DNA of 64,000 bases from Pichia kudriavzevii (GCF_003054445.1 NC_042510.1:682001-746000), one strand, 5' to 3'. Positions 18,081-28,853 are shown, counted from the stretch's first letter. Notes: generated by a model not told the origin, from the sequence alone. Made by a program: numbers and translations.

Positions 18081-20186
18081 CTAGCTGCTGTATTTCTTGA
18101 ACCTAATCAAGTCACCACCTGCAACAAACGCCCAAATGTAATGGTCTTCAATGTAAAGACCACTTAATCTCCCCAAGTTGACGTTCTTCTCCGAGACAGG
18201 AAGAGTTTTCGTTACTGATTCCATCCCTACAGTATTGTGAATGTATGTGTCCCTGACCTCTGAGAAAAGGATATTGTGGTTCAATTTCTTCTCTTTAAAC
18301 ATCACATGATGAGAAACTAGTGAATCATTGGCTTTGTCGTTGATCTGGACCGGACACATTAGGACACCATCTCCCAGCTTCATTTGTTTCGAAGAGTGGT
18401 TCTGGCTACGTACTAGTGATGTTGAAGAAGCACCGGAATTGATCAATTCTCTTAGCGAGAGACGATTGGGTGCCGGGCTCAGTGAATGGTTGGTACTTGC
18501 CCTTGGCGTTAACTTTCTATGTCTCGATTCAAGACTGCCAGACCGCTCAATCGAAAGAGCAGAAAGCGCTTTCTGTGCAGGAGATTTCGGGGTGCCCATG
18601 TGATTTGTCATTACTGTATGGTGTTTTTTGGCCTTCCTGGAACTTCTGGGTTGAAACTCGTAGAATCGAATATACCCATCATCACTCGCAGCTCCAACAG
18701 TGTAACTCAATGAGCTAGAAAATGCCTGTTGTCTGACAACAATTCCTCTCACCCACGATTTTGCGCCTTGTAACCTAGAGACGAGTCTTAATAATCCTCT
18801 TTCATTAGACATGCCAAATATATGCATGGATTGAAACGAATAGACAGAAACAATATCATCTTCACCTCCGAGAAATAAATACTTCCCGTCAGGGGAAAAT
18901 TCGGAGGTTAAAACCCCACCATAGTAAGAGGGAACAATATCAGTTATTGACTCTGTCAATAAATCAAATACTCGTGTAAACCCATCATCAGAAGTAATCA
19001 CAATGATATTGTTGTATGTGGGGTGTGATTTTATACTTGTAATTGGCTTTTTAGCTAATTTGTAGTGCCCCACAAGGTGGTTGCATGGACTTGTGTTCAA
19101 TGAGTGGTATATCTTCAGGTTTTTTTTCCTAGAGTGAACTTTAGGTGCATAAACAAGGTCGTTATCTTCATAATCTCTGTTGAATATTAGCAGATCGCCA
19201 TCAGCAAAACCAACATAACCATAGTTCCCACAGGTTGACCATTCAATAGACGTTATTATTTCCTTTTTAAATGATCCTTTTTTATTCCATCTAGAATACT
19301 TCATTTTCAGTGGATTCAGCCATAGAATATCACCTGATGCAAAGCCAAACAGCACATCTAAACTTTTGTCTGAGTTTAGTCTGTATTGCTTAAACGCACT
19401 CATACTAGTTATGACACTCGTACTGACTGTTACTCTCAGGCAAACAGGATCTATATCAATCTGCTTTGGGTCATCATCCAGCGCCAGCACACTAAACACT
19501 CTACCATGTGCCGAAATCAAGATTGAGCGTGCATTATTCAGCTTCTTGATATAATTATCACAAGTTGTAATCCTCTCCACAAATGTTGAGGTATTCCTAT
19601 TCAGGTTAGATTTCGGTAACTTCAAGTCGGACTGATCAACGTGGTGGTATGAATGTTTTTCATGTTTACCTGTTTTCCCAAAAAGCTTATTGAGGGTATT
19701 AGTTTGGTTGTTATGTTGCTCTCGCTCATATGTTACAATCAGCGAGTGGCATCCTGGAGTTAAATGAACCGGCTTGAATTTATCCGAGGATAAAGGATTA
19801 ATCATAGATCCAATCATCAGTAATTCTGTCTTACCATCTGAATGAGAAACAACCAGGTCTTTTGGTACTTTCAGAGGTGCCTTTTCTAACTGGTTAGCAG
19901 GCAATGCTCCTATACTGGAATGTAATCTTCTCAAGTAATATTCAGTATATTTTGATAATGCGGCATATGTCGAAGGATCTTGTGGAGATAGTGGGGTTCT
20001 TGAGATCCGTATTCCAATGTCTCCCCGGTATGTAGAATCAAGGTAATTAAATGAGTAGTCCTCTTCACTTAAGCGGAAAATTGCATTGTGATCCGTAGCA
20101 TGAACGGGGTATATGTTGGTGGCAAGTATGTGGCCAAACGCAATAGGTTTGATATTTGGTCGTGTCAAATCCAGGGGAACATACAT
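18081..20186 (-). CDS. CreC / WDR20-like WD40 protein
   Basis: WD40 protein of 701 residues from the ATG at 20186; the frame continues seven codons upstream only to a TTG. The N-terminal half has little recognisable structure. The middle and C-terminal part hold WD-type blades: FGFASGDILWLNP, SIEWSTCGNYGYVGFADGD, SIKSHPTYNNIIVITSDDG, then SEFSPDGKYLFLGGEDD and later VGAASDDGYIRFYEF. The combination SPDGKYL-GGEDD and a final DDGYIRFYEF is the layout of CreC (Aspergillus catabolite repression) and WDR20, which partner ubiquitin-specific proteases. A Ser-rich insertion interrupts the blades near residue 565-620. The exact yeast orthologue is not identified. The adjacent deubiquitinase gene is on the same strand, probably by chance. 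Confidence 0.7.
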   Translation of the reverse strand: MYVPLDLTRPNIKPIAFGHILATNIYPVHATDHNAIFRLSEEDYSFNYLDSTYRGDIGIRISRTPLSPQDPSTYAALSKYTEYYLRRLHSSIGALPANQLEKAPLKVPKDLVVSHSDGKTELLMIGSMINPLSSDKFKPVHLTPGCHSLIVTYEREQHNNQTNTLNKLFGKTGKHEKHSYHHVDQSDLKLPKSNLNRNTSTFVERITTCDNYIKKLNNARSILISAHGRVFSVLALDDDPKQIDIDPVCLRVTVSTSVITSMSAFKQYRLNSDKSLDVLFGFASGDILWLNPLKMKYSRWNKKGSFKKEIITSIEWSTCGNYGYVGFADGDLLIFNRDYEDNDLVYAPKVHSRKKNLKIYHSLNTSPCNHLVGHYKLAKKPITSIKSHPTYNNIIVITSDDGFTRVFDLLTESITDIVPSYYGGVLTSEFSPDGKYLFLGGEDDIVSVYSFQSMHIFGMSNERGLLRLVSRLQGAKSWVRGIVVRQQAFSSSLSYTVGAASDDGYIRFYEFQPRSSRKAKKHHTVMTNHMGTPKSPAQKALSALSIERSGSLESRHRKLTPRASTNHSLSPAPNRLSLRELINSGASSTSLVRSQNHSSKQMKLGDGVLMCPVQINDKANDSLVSHHVMFKEKKLNHNILFSEVRDTYIHNTVGMESVTKTLPVSEKNVNLGRLSGLYIEDHYIWAFVAGGDLIRFKKYSS

Positions 20187-20846
20187 GTTTGAATAATTAT
20201 TCTTCAATAAAGATTGGTTTCTACTGCAAATAGAACCAATGAGAACGGGTATATCAATGACAGTTTGTGCACACCATTAAACATAACATGATCCTCCCCC
20301 GCTCTTATCTAAAAATTTTATTTCAGGATTACGTAATATCAAATGAGTTCGTAACATTTCAATATTTTGATCTGTAGACAAACGACATAACAATACTGCT
20401 TCTTCTTATGTTTAATTGGTTTTGTTACTTGTCTTAATGGGCTTTCTATATGTATTTAAACTTTGTAAAAGCTTGGGCTGAAAAACAAATAATAAGTTTC
20501 CCAAAATCATTACCTAGGTAGCCATGGAATTTAAAAATTATGATTAAAATAAATAACAAAAATAATCAAAAAGAATGGTAAAAAAACGAGGTATTAGACC
20601 CACTTGTACACCAAGAAGATACACTATGTTTATTTTTGTTTGAATTTGGTATTAAAGTTTACTGGTATCCAGGATTCCAAATAAAGATAACCTAGTAAAA
20701 ACACAACAAATTAAGAGTCATAGAGCAACAACATATATGAAACGCGTATAACTATTTTGGATTTGGAATGATTCCATCTTGGTAAAATTTTTAGTCACCT
20801 CCGTTCTTAACTCAAAACTCCGAATTAACGCCACCAACTACAAAGA
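20187..20846. other. Divergent intergenic region, no gene seen
   Basis: 660 bases between the WD40 gene and PRP45. AT-rich with many A/T runs; one ACGCGT near 20740. No open frame worth calling and no RNA gene recognised. Confidence 0.6.
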
Positions 20847-21974
20847 ATGGCTAATAAAGACTTACAATTATTTAAGAAAGATACAGAGAAAGGTAAGGAT
20901 GTTCAACGACAGGAAACAATAAGGAAAACTAGGGAAGAGTTGAATAAAATCGTTGCTAAGAAACTTCATGGTGAGAAGGTTACCACATTATCCTCTTCTT
21001 CCACCAATAATGATACTACATATGTGAGATATACTTCTGCACAAGTGGCTAATATAAGTGCAATTGAAGGCAATGTTCCAAAACAAAGGATAATAAAAAT
21101 CAAGGATGAAAAAGTAGATCCCATGTTAACACCTTCGTTTAAAATTCGGAAAGCCCCCAGCGGTCCGCCAACAGATAGTATTGTTCCAGTTTTACATGAT
21201 GAGTTGAACACAGAAAAAATAACTAAAGCTGATCAAAAGAAATGGCAGATTGCTCCGGCAGTTTCTAATTGGAAAAATACGAAGGGATTTATTATAGGAA
21301 TTGAAAACAGACTAAAAAATTCGGGCGATGTCAACGAATTGAGTGAAGAAGATAAAGAGAGAAGCATTGCAAAATTTAGTGCCCTGAGTAACGCCTTGAA
21401 GAGTGCCGAGCAAAAAGCCAAACAGGATATCAATGCAAGAGCAAGCTGGAGAAAACGTAAGGAGGCCGAAGAGGACCACGAGGCCCAGGAGAGATTAAAC
21501 AGGCTAGCAGAAGAGGCTAGGAAAGCTAGGGCCAGCTCAGCAGACAGAGTAGAACCAACAAATGAGCGAGATAACATACATGTTTCCAAGCACGAAAGAC
21601 GTATGGAGAGGAGAAGAAGAGCAGAAGAAGAACTCAAGAGAGATAGACTGAGTACAAAGCAAAAGGTTAGAAAGCTTGCGGAAGAACAAGGTAGAGATGT
21701 CAGCGAGCGTGTTGTACTAGGTGTTTCCGAGGCCATTAAAAAGAAGCAAAAAGAAAGTGTTTACGATGCAGATCTTTACCTAAAGTCGAACACAAGGTCT
21801 AACAATGGTGACGAGATTGCTTATGACTCACCCTTGTTTAACCAAGATGCGGTATTGAACGATATCTACAGATCCAGAAATTTATCAGGCTATAGAGGCC
21901 TAGGTAGTAAAGACCAGGAGGATTCTGGCTCAACTTCTGTTGCTTTTGTAAAAGATTCAGAGAAGCAAAAATAG
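20847..21974 (+). CDS. PRP45: Spliceosome component Prp45 (SNW1/SKIP)
   Basis: SNW-domain protein of the NineTeen-related spliceosome core, running through the active spliceosome. The 375-residue product is close to S. cerevisiae Prp45 (379). Key SNW landmarks: YVRYTSAQ (about 58-66), IKIKDEKVDPMLTPSFKIRK (about 85-104), PSGPPTDSIVPVLH, and the near-invariant KADQKKWQIAPAVSNWKN followed by KGFIIGIENRL. The C-terminal half is a long charged helix rich in Arg/Glu/Lys (ERRMERRRRAEEELKRDR) and ends with a short tail containing LYDADLYL-like VYDADLYL. The ATG at 20847 is the first in frame. No intron. Confidence 0.96.
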   Translation: MANKDLQLFKKDTEKGKDVQRQETIRKTREELNKIVAKKLHGEKVTTLSSSSTNNDTTYVRYTSAQVANISAIEGNVPKQRIIKIKDEKVDPMLTPSFKIRKAPSGPPTDSIVPVLHDELNTEKITKADQKKWQIAPAVSNWKNTKGFIIGIENRLKNSGDVNELSEEDKERSIAKFSALSNALKSAEQKAKQDINARASWRKRKEAEEDHEAQERLNRLAEEARKARASSADRVEPTNERDNIHVSKHERRMERRRRAEEELKRDRLSTKQKVRKLAEEQGRDVSERVVLGVSEAIKKKQKESVYDADLYLKSNTRSNNGDEIAYDSPLFNQDAVLNDIYRSRNLSGYRGLGSKDQEDSGSTSVAFVKDSEKQK

Positions 21975-22253
21975 ACGATAGAGAGTTTTGTAACGTAACC
22001 TATCCTTGTATACTAGTAAGCTCTGAAGTCACTTTGTCATACCATGCTCAATATTTTGTGGTATGGGAAGAGAATCTGAATAGATTTCGGCTCAGGAGAT
22101 AACAGTTGAAGCCAATTGATTGCACACAAAATCCTTGTTGTACGATGAGATAATCAGATTTTTCATTTGTAATTTCTATAGAGTTTTTTATCTGCTGCTT
22201 AGAACTCAAAAGATTCTTGGGGTCTTTTTCTAGCTGCACTAGTATCCCATATC
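21975..22253. other. PRP45-FMS1 spacer
   Basis: 279-base same-strand spacer with 3' signals of PRP45 and the promoter of FMS1. Nothing distinctive. Confidence 0.4.
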
Positions 22254-23729
22254 ATGGAGCATCATGAAGTGGTAATTATAGGGGCTGGCATTTCCGGGTT
22301 GGCTGCTGCAGAACTTTTGGATAAACATAAAGTCGAATACGTTATTATTGAGGCGAGAGATAGAATTGGAGGTCGTATAGAGACGAACAGGAAAGGACTG
22401 ACAGAGTACGATCTAGGTGCTTCTTGGGCACATGATACTCTTACCAATCCACTATTTGATAAAATATTAGAAGATAATGAGATCCACAACTTATACAGTC
22501 TTTACTACGATGATCAATATCCCCTTTACTTTACCAAAGACAGAGGCCCGCAATACGTTAGCTCCAATAAAATTGAGCAAGTTGTGAAAGAGCTTGAAAA
22601 GTTCATTGAAATCAGATACTTTGAAGAAATTGGAAAGAGGGATGTTTCTTTGAAAGAAATTATTGCTGAGTATATCAGAAAACAATCTAGGGTCTTAACA
22701 AAGGAGCAGGTTTTACTTGCACCGCAGTTAGCCAGACATTTAGAACTATGGCATGGTATTGGCTGGGAACAAATGAGCTCGAAGTTTGGATTGGTTGATA
22801 ATGTTGGAAGAAATTGTCTGTTCAGAAACGGGTACGATAAAGTAATTGAGCAAATACACTCAAAGTTGGATCAAAACAAAATATTGAAAAATTCTATAGT
22901 GAAGTTAATCGACAGATCCACAAGCACTGTCAAAATTGAGCTAACAGATGGCAGAGTCATAAACTCAAACTGGGTAATTTGTACAGTACCGCAGAGTATC
23001 CTACAATTACCGATAGGTGAAATAGGTGCAATAGAATGGAGACCATCGTTGCCTGCCAACATCAAAGAATCATTGGACAACATGAGTTGGGGAAAATTAG
23101 GGAAAGTGGTTTTTGAGTTTGATACAGCGTGGTGGGGTCATCATGATACTGATAGGTTTGTTGCGTTAGCTAATTCTGATAATCAGTTATTTGAAGTGTG
23201 GTGTCAATCTACCGGAGCCTCAGCTAAAGTAGGACACACCCAGCCTAGCCCTCCATCACCAGAATCTTGGGATTCACCTCTTCTAATTCTTAATTTTCAT
23301 AAAATAAAAAACACCCCTGCACTTTTATGTTTCACACAGGGCACTTTGACTGAATATCTTGAAGAAAACCCAGATAGAGCATGGGGATACATGGAACCTA
23401 TTCTCTCAAGACTTGCCAATGTTGATTTAGATAGCGACGAAACACAAGACAATAGGGTTCAAGTGACTCCACCAGTCAATACAATAGTATCTCAGTGGAC
23501 TGTAGACCCATTTTCTAGAGGTTCTTATGCTGCTTGCAAACCTGGCGATGACCCTACAGATTTGGTGATTCATCTTGAAAGAGGATTAGACAAGGTTCGT
23601 TTTGCTGGTGAGCATACCATACTTGATGGTGCTGGTGCAGTACATGGTGCATGGATGAGTGGTAGGAGAGAAGCAGAGCATATTTTAATTAGAGAAGGTA
23701 AGTTGGAGGGAGAACTCAACGAATGGTGA
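22254..23729 (+). CDS. FMS1: Polyamine oxidase (Fms1 type)
   Basis: FAD amine oxidase that converts spermine to spermidine plus 3-aminopropanal, a precursor for pantothenate and CoA in yeast. The 491 residues (S. cerevisiae Fms1 is 508) begin with the dinucleotide fold VVIIGAGISGLAAAELL and then IIEARDRIGGRIET, DLGASWAHD. The C-terminal FAD loop is VRFAGEHTILDGAGAVHGAWMSGRREA, with the aromatic/Ser region WTVDPFSRGSYAACKPG before it. All are typical of flavin monoamine/polyamine oxidases. The C-terminus GELNEW shows no peroxisomal SKL signal. The ATG at 22254 lies immediately before the Rossmann strand, so no leader is missing. Confidence 0.9.
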   Translation: MEHHEVVIIGAGISGLAAAELLDKHKVEYVIIEARDRIGGRIETNRKGLTEYDLGASWAHDTLTNPLFDKILEDNEIHNLYSLYYDDQYPLYFTKDRGPQYVSSNKIEQVVKELEKFIEIRYFEEIGKRDVSLKEIIAEYIRKQSRVLTKEQVLLAPQLARHLELWHGIGWEQMSSKFGLVDNVGRNCLFRNGYDKVIEQIHSKLDQNKILKNSIVKLIDRSTSTVKIELTDGRVINSNWVICTVPQSILQLPIGEIGAIEWRPSLPANIKESLDNMSWGKLGKVVFEFDTAWWGHHDTDRFVALANSDNQLFEVWCQSTGASAKVGHTQPSPPSPESWDSPLLILNFHKIKNTPALLCFTQGTLTEYLEENPDRAWGYMEPILSRLANVDLDSDETQDNRVQVTPPVNTIVSQWTVDPFSRGSYAACKPGDDPTDLVIHLERGLDKVRFAGEHTILDGAGAVHGAWMSGRREAEHILIREGKLEGELNEW

Positions 23730-23798
23730 CAAAATCAGCGCTTTTTACATGTAATTATATATGCAGTCGTTCTAGAATTTTATAGAAATAACCCTTCA

Positions 23799-25577
23799 TT
23801 ATATAGCCCCAAAATTGATTTGGTTTATGGGAGTGAAGACCTGTTCATCTGGATATGGCAAATTTGAATTTTGTTGCCCGCTGATATTTTGATTTATAGG
23901 TTGTTGATTCAGTATTTCGATAGGTGAACTAATATGTTGATTACCCATTGCTACTGTGATGTTGTTATATTCTCTAGATGTATTATTTGGGATTTCGTGC
24001 GTGGACCCTAGACGTTCAACTGAGCTTTTCTGCACAGCTTCTTGAAACTGATTATTAATATACGATTGGTGCTGTTGAAACCAGCGGTCTCGATCCGTGA
24101 GAGCCTGATTAGAATTCTCACTTGAAGTAGAGAAGGAAGAAGGAGTAGATGGGCTTTGATGTCGCAGGAAATGAGTGTTTGGTTGGTTAACATCTGTAGT
24201 TTGTATTTCAATGATAGATTTTCCATCACGAAGTCTTATACCATTTAGGATCCCATGTTGGACACAATTAAAACAACAACACTTATCAGCTTCACAATAG
24301 CAATCATCTAGCTCAACCGAACTAGGGGTATCGCCATGTGATTTTGGGTCATCATACGAATTCAGCATGTCGATAAAAGATTGTTCAAACTGTGGAATAG
24401 TCGGTTTAAGTTCGACTTTCCCAAATGGCCGGATATGGTTGTTCTCCTTATTAGGAAATTGGAATTCCTCAAACTGTTGTCTAATAGTAAGCGTGGAGTC
24501 TCTAAATTGTTGATGCTCAGTACAATCTGGACAGTCACATTTATCTGGATCGCAAGCACAAGATCCAGGAACAGTGCAAGAATCTGCAACGTAGAGATTA
24601 TACTGGAGTTGATCAACAGGCGCAGATAAAGGGTATATTGTGTTAGAGTTGGCCGTGTTATGATTGATAAGTTCACTTTGCTGGGTTGAACTTGAATAAA
24701 TTGAAGGATCATATTCATTTATGTAAGAAGGCCTAACATATGGGCTATTTAAGGTTTGGTCATGTCTTTCAATGATTTTTCGCTGCATATTTTGAGAACA
24801 ATTATTGGATGGTTCAACAGGCTTGCCTAAATTTACCTTGAATTGATAAACCTGAGATTCTATAGGGTTAGCATGAACATGATTGGCTTGTGCTTTTGAA
24901 CCACAGCACGACGTTTTCCCCGTAGGTTTATTAATTGTTCGTAAAATATCATCTTTTATCCTTTTATTTTTGCATGATTGCATTTTCTTGCTTTTAGACA
25001 CTTTGTAGATCACATCCAATCCTACTTTGCTGTTAGGTATATCCATTACGGGATCCAAAAGCCGCAGGGATTCTTTCTCCACATTGAAAACTTGACGTTT
25101 AGCAGCTTTCAACACAAACACAGTATCGTTTTGTTTCTTGGAACCTTCACCATTCACATCGCTGCAGCAGGAGCATTTTGATTCCCCTTGGTTTATACCA
25201 ACAGAATCTGAACATGTTTGTTTTAACTCCTGTTTCGGCTTGATTTTAGAACAGCAATAGGACCTCTCGGATTTTACCGGAGGTTCCTGCTTTATTTCAT
25301 TCTTTGAAGATGAATAAACAGTGGCATGCTCAGTGATGATCTTTTTGGCAGCAAGGAAGTTATTCTTAATGTTATTTTCATTCTTTAATGCTTCCTTTTT
25401 TTCATTTTCGTTTGTTATTTCTTCAGCAAAGATGGCGATTCTTTGAGAGGAATCAGTTAAAGGTCTCCCCCTTGACCGAACCAATACCAAAGGTCGCTGG
25501 ATATGCTTGCATGTTGAAGAGCGATGCCCCCTGATACATTGCTGACACGCATACTTTTCCCCGTCCACTAAGATCAT
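23799..25577 (-). CDS. MAC1: Copper-fist transcription factor Mac1
   Basis: Copper-sensing activator of high-affinity copper/iron uptake genes, active when copper is low. Of 592 residues, 1-40 are the copper fist: KYACQQCIRGHRSSTCKH with ligands C11, C14, C23 and H25, then an RGRP minor-groove hook. Two regulatory Cys motifs are seen in the C-terminal half: CACDPDKCDCPDCTEH (about 343-360) and CYCEADKCCCFNCVQH (about 423-438). Both fit C-x-C-x4-C-x-C-x2-C-x2-H, the Mac1 signature. The second is followed by GILNGIRL, like GILNARL in S. cerevisiae Mac1. Several extra CC clusters lie between (SYCCSK, CSCCSD, TSCCGSK). It is longer than S. cerevisiae Mac1 (417). Ace1/Cup2 and Haa1 types fit less well. 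Confidence 0.88.
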   Translation of the reverse strand: MILVDGEKYACQQCIRGHRSSTCKHIQRPLVLVRSRGRPLTDSSQRIAIFAEEITNENEKKEALKNENNIKNNFLAAKKIITEHATVYSSSKNEIKQEPPVKSERSYCCSKIKPKQELKQTCSDSVGINQGESKCSCCSDVNGEGSKKQNDTVFVLKAAKRQVFNVEKESLRLLDPVMDIPNSKVGLDVIYKVSKSKKMQSCKNKRIKDDILRTINKPTGKTSCCGSKAQANHVHANPIESQVYQFKVNLGKPVEPSNNCSQNMQRKIIERHDQTLNSPYVRPSYINEYDPSIYSSSTQQSELINHNTANSNTIYPLSAPVDQLQYNLYVADSCTVPGSCACDPDKCDCPDCTEHQQFRDSTLTIRQQFEEFQFPNKENNHIRPFGKVELKPTIPQFEQSFIDMLNSYDDPKSHGDTPSSVELDDCYCEADKCCCFNCVQHGILNGIRLRDGKSIIEIQTTDVNQPNTHFLRHQSPSTPSSFSTSSENSNQALTDRDRWFQQHQSYINNQFQEAVQKSSVERLGSTHEIPNNTSREYNNITVAMGNQHISSPIEILNQQPINQNISGQQNSNLPYPDEQVFTPINQINFGAI

Positions 25578-26070
25578 GCTTGGATCTCAAAACAAAGACT
25601 AGCTAGTACTGACAGGACTCCACTAAACTCCTGAATCGTGAATATGGATGTGGATATAACCGAACAATAACTATTTCCCAAAGAGTACTTTAATGGCTAA
25701 CATGCTAACTTCACCACTGCACGTAAACATATTGCCAAGGTACCCACAATGATGTTTCCACCAGAATATTTCTGTTCATGTTGAATTGCATTTAATATTC
25801 CCGATTAGGGAACTCGATATTGGAAAATTTGCTCGTGTGAGGGCTCAGTAGTGACTTTTCACTGCGCCGGATTAAAATCAGATATGGTAAAAATGCCGAG
25901 GCCATTTGTACTTTTCACCATTCGGTTCTGAAACGTTGGCATTGTTTTACTCTTGAACTTGAGTAGCGGTTGTATATCAGCTACCAGAGGATTGTATTTC
26001 CCACACTTGACGATCCACTGCTTCATATTCCTCCCTTTTCTTGGATTTGGAGAAATCAACAAGAAATAAC
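25578..26070. promoter_or_regulatory. Divergent MAC1 / Zn2Cys6 gene promoter
   Basis: 493 bases between two divergent transcription-factor genes. TTTGCTC at about 25828 is one base off the Mac1 copper-response core (TTTGCTCA); I regard this as weak. No other gene seen. Confidence 0.4.
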
Positions 26071-28758
26071 ATGTCTAAAAGAGACTCAATGGATCAACCT
26101 GAGGTGAAGAGGAAACGGAGAACACCACTTTCGTGCATCTCATGCAGAAATAGGAAAGTTAAATGTGACAGACATAAACCCCGTTGCTCACGATGTGAAA
26201 AGGCAAATATAGCATGTGAATACGATTCTCCAATTTTATTTTCTGAAATAACCACCTCTTCTATCGCCGGAGAGAAAGATAATTATAATATGTTCTTTGT
26301 CTCATCGTTGGAGAAGACAAATAAAAAGAATGATCCGGTGATAGACGAACCCTACGTGTCTGCAAATGGAGATACAGCCCAAGAGAAGTTAAAGAGAATC
26401 AATGAATTAAAGAAAGAGTTACACGATCTTGAACAGTCATTCAATGAAGAAACTGAATGTTTTTCGTTGATTTTAGACTACGATAACAACTCTTCTGTAC
26501 ATTTTGTCAGCAAATATAATGCGAGGCTCATGGCGTTTGGATCATTTATGATGTCAAGTATTTGGAAGAGAGACCCCCTAATGAAAAAGTTCATTAAGAC
26601 TTTTGTCATACTAAGAAGCAAGGCGATCAAGGTGGTGCCAAGTAACGATCCTGCACATATAGTCGAAAGGTACCTTCCGCAGGCAAAAGAGGAAGGTGAG
26701 CCTAAGTATCTTAAACACATGAAAATATTCGAGTTTTTGAATAGCCAGCTAAAATCAAAGAAAAGTACCAAAATAATGCTAGATAAAGAAGGTATAGTAA
26801 AGAAAATTGAGGAAGTTATTCCACCACTGGAGGTGATCAATTTCCACTTGGAGTACTTTATGAGGTATATACATCCGTTCATTCCTATTTTGGATGAGTA
26901 CATATTTAGATCAAATATTGCATCAATCATAATATCTGACAATGATAGGAGCAAACCTAAAATATCCTTGACGTCAAAATTAGACTATACTAGGATTTCT
27001 CTATTACTTGTCATTATGAGGCTTTCTTATCTTTCACTACATTTGAAAATTTCAATGACAGAGGAGACGTTATCGCCAATTATAGATTATGTCTTGTCTT
27101 TCCCTCTAAATCCGGACATATTCAATATAGTCCAGGCTTCGTTGGATAAGCTTCAATACTTGAGGAAAACTTCAACAGAGACGTTTCAGCTATTACTACT
27201 TATTCGATTTTATCAATGTCGTGCATGCGAAGATGGTGATGGGTTTGTGGGTACCGACGGGAAAGTGTTTGTTGGATTGATTACTTCTACTGCAAAAGTT
27301 CTAGGCCTTGACACTAAATTCAATGACCCCCGACCGATACATGAGCATGAAGAGAATATAGATATGAACTCTTTCCCGTTACATCTCAGAATGAACCTCT
27401 TGACACGAGGTCCTGGTCCATTTATAAATTTATGGAAAAAACTTGGAATTTTGACGTTGGAAGCTGATTTGGGTCACTCGATGGTTTCAGGCGCATGTCC
27501 CTTGATTGATCATGACCCAGAGATGAGTAGAAATCATGGTCTAATGTTTGACAAAGTCAACTCGAATGTTATTGACTTGAAACTTGAGGAAACAATTGTT
27601 AAAAGATTGCAATTATACGAAGAAATAGATTATCCAGTTGCTCAATTATTTGCCAAATTACACAGTTACAAGTCCAAAGCAAAAGTTGTAGAGGTTGAAG
27701 AGTCTCTAAGGAATATTTATCAGATCATTGAGGAAAAGTACCGATTAGTGGATGTTGTTGATGAATACAGCAGGTTATCCAACGTCATGACTTTGAAGTC
27801 AATTATTGAAGTTTTCAATTCAATGTTAATGATACAGTATTCGTTGGTGTTACATCAGGAACATAATGCTTTAAAATATCCGGCTATCGAGGAGGACTGT
27901 AAGAAGAAAATCCTAACCAACATCCCCACTATATTGACCCAATCTATAGTATTAGCCGATAGCATGCTTTTGGCATGGACGAAAATAAGCTCGTTTACTT
28001 TTAATCAATTACAAAACACTGAGGCAGAGTACAAGGATTTTATTCTTATATTGGCTCCTGCTATACAAAACGCCCTTCCTAAACTCATGATGATTTTGTT
28101 TTTCATTTCAATAAGGATCTTAACTTTCAGTCATGCTATCAAAGCAAATGGACGGAGTAACGAATTTGCGAACAAAATCGTGCAATTTGAGAAAATGAAT
28201 AAGCACGTGTTGATTTTAATGAAAACGATGATCATAGTTGGAGAACGACTAAGTATAAACTGGTATGCTGCGTTACGAAGCTACCTATATTTTAAGAAGT
28301 TGGTAGAGTGGTTTGAAAGTGGTGGCAAGTTTGCCCTTGATTTCCAAATTGAGTACAGCAGAACTGTTGAATTAAAGGACATCTCCGAGGATATCAGGAA
28401 CCTGAAACAGGTGGAAATGGTCAATAGCATTTTGACTTCATTTGATGATATAATCATTGAGAATTTAAATTTGAAGTTTGAAGTGATGGAAAAGAACTAT
28501 GGTTTAGACAACATTCATGGGATTTACAAATCGGTGTTTGTCAAATACGAGAGTGCAGACATGAGCACCATCCCGGATGATATGTCGTTCATGCAAAGCG
28601 GCACAACACCGGATGATCACAACTATTACACTAATGCCGGCATATTTGAGCCAAGCGAATTTATCGATTGGGATGATGTTACAAATTGGTTTAACCAAGG
28701 CAACGTGTTTGGTGATATAGGGGATTCGTTAGAGCGTGAAATAAATAGTTTTATATAG
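26071..28758 (+). CDS. Zn2Cys6 fungal transcription factor
   Basis: Gal4-type regulator of 895 residues from the ATG at 26071; the ten upstream codons begin with TTG and are not used. The zinc cluster is C22-x2-C25-x6-C32-x6-C39-x2-C42-x6-C49, preceded by a basic stretch KRKRRTP. A short coiled coil follows (about 105-130: KRINELKKELHDLEQSF). The central part resembles the fungal-specific factor domain (YIHPFIPILDEYIFRSN; LHLRMNLLTRGPGPFINLW). The C-terminus is acidic and Asp/Ser/Asn rich (FIDWDDVTNWFNQGNVFGDIGD), a possible activation domain. The target genes and exact orthologue are not recognised. It is divergent from MAC1. Confidence 0.85.
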   Translation: MSKRDSMDQPEVKRKRRTPLSCISCRNRKVKCDRHKPRCSRCEKANIACEYDSPILFSEITTSSIAGEKDNYNMFFVSSLEKTNKKNDPVIDEPYVSANGDTAQEKLKRINELKKELHDLEQSFNEETECFSLILDYDNNSSVHFVSKYNARLMAFGSFMMSSIWKRDPLMKKFIKTFVILRSKAIKVVPSNDPAHIVERYLPQAKEEGEPKYLKHMKIFEFLNSQLKSKKSTKIMLDKEGIVKKIEEVIPPLEVINFHLEYFMRYIHPFIPILDEYIFRSNIASIIISDNDRSKPKISLTSKLDYTRISLLLVIMRLSYLSLHLKISMTEETLSPIIDYVLSFPLNPDIFNIVQASLDKLQYLRKTSTETFQLLLLIRFYQCRACEDGDGFVGTDGKVFVGLITSTAKVLGLDTKFNDPRPIHEHEENIDMNSFPLHLRMNLLTRGPGPFINLWKKLGILTLEADLGHSMVSGACPLIDHDPEMSRNHGLMFDKVNSNVIDLKLEETIVKRLQLYEEIDYPVAQLFAKLHSYKSKAKVVEVEESLRNIYQIIEEKYRLVDVVDEYSRLSNVMTLKSIIEVFNSMLMIQYSLVLHQEHNALKYPAIEEDCKKKILTNIPTILTQSIVLADSMLLAWTKISSFTFNQLQNTEAEYKDFILILAPAIQNALPKLMMILFFISIRILTFSHAIKANGRSNEFANKIVQFEKMNKHVLILMKTMIIVGERLSINWYAALRSYLYFKKLVEWFESGGKFALDFQIEYSRTVELKDISEDIRNLKQVEMVNSILTSFDDIIIENLNLKFEVMEKNYGLDNIHGIYKSVFVKYESADMSTIPDDMSFMQSGTTPDDHNYYTNAGIFEPSEFIDWDDVTNWFNQGNVFGDIGDSLEREINSFI

Positions 28759-28853
28759 GTCTATTAGTGAACATAGTCAGTGGTAATAGAAGTAGTACGG
28801 GAGGGGAAAGAATAGTATGATGCACACTTTATCTCACCATTTTGTGGAATCAG

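Noticed and set aside
25828-25834. Mac1-like TTTGCTC in the MAC1 promoter
   Set aside because: Lacks the final A of the site and is single; too weak to claim autoregulation.
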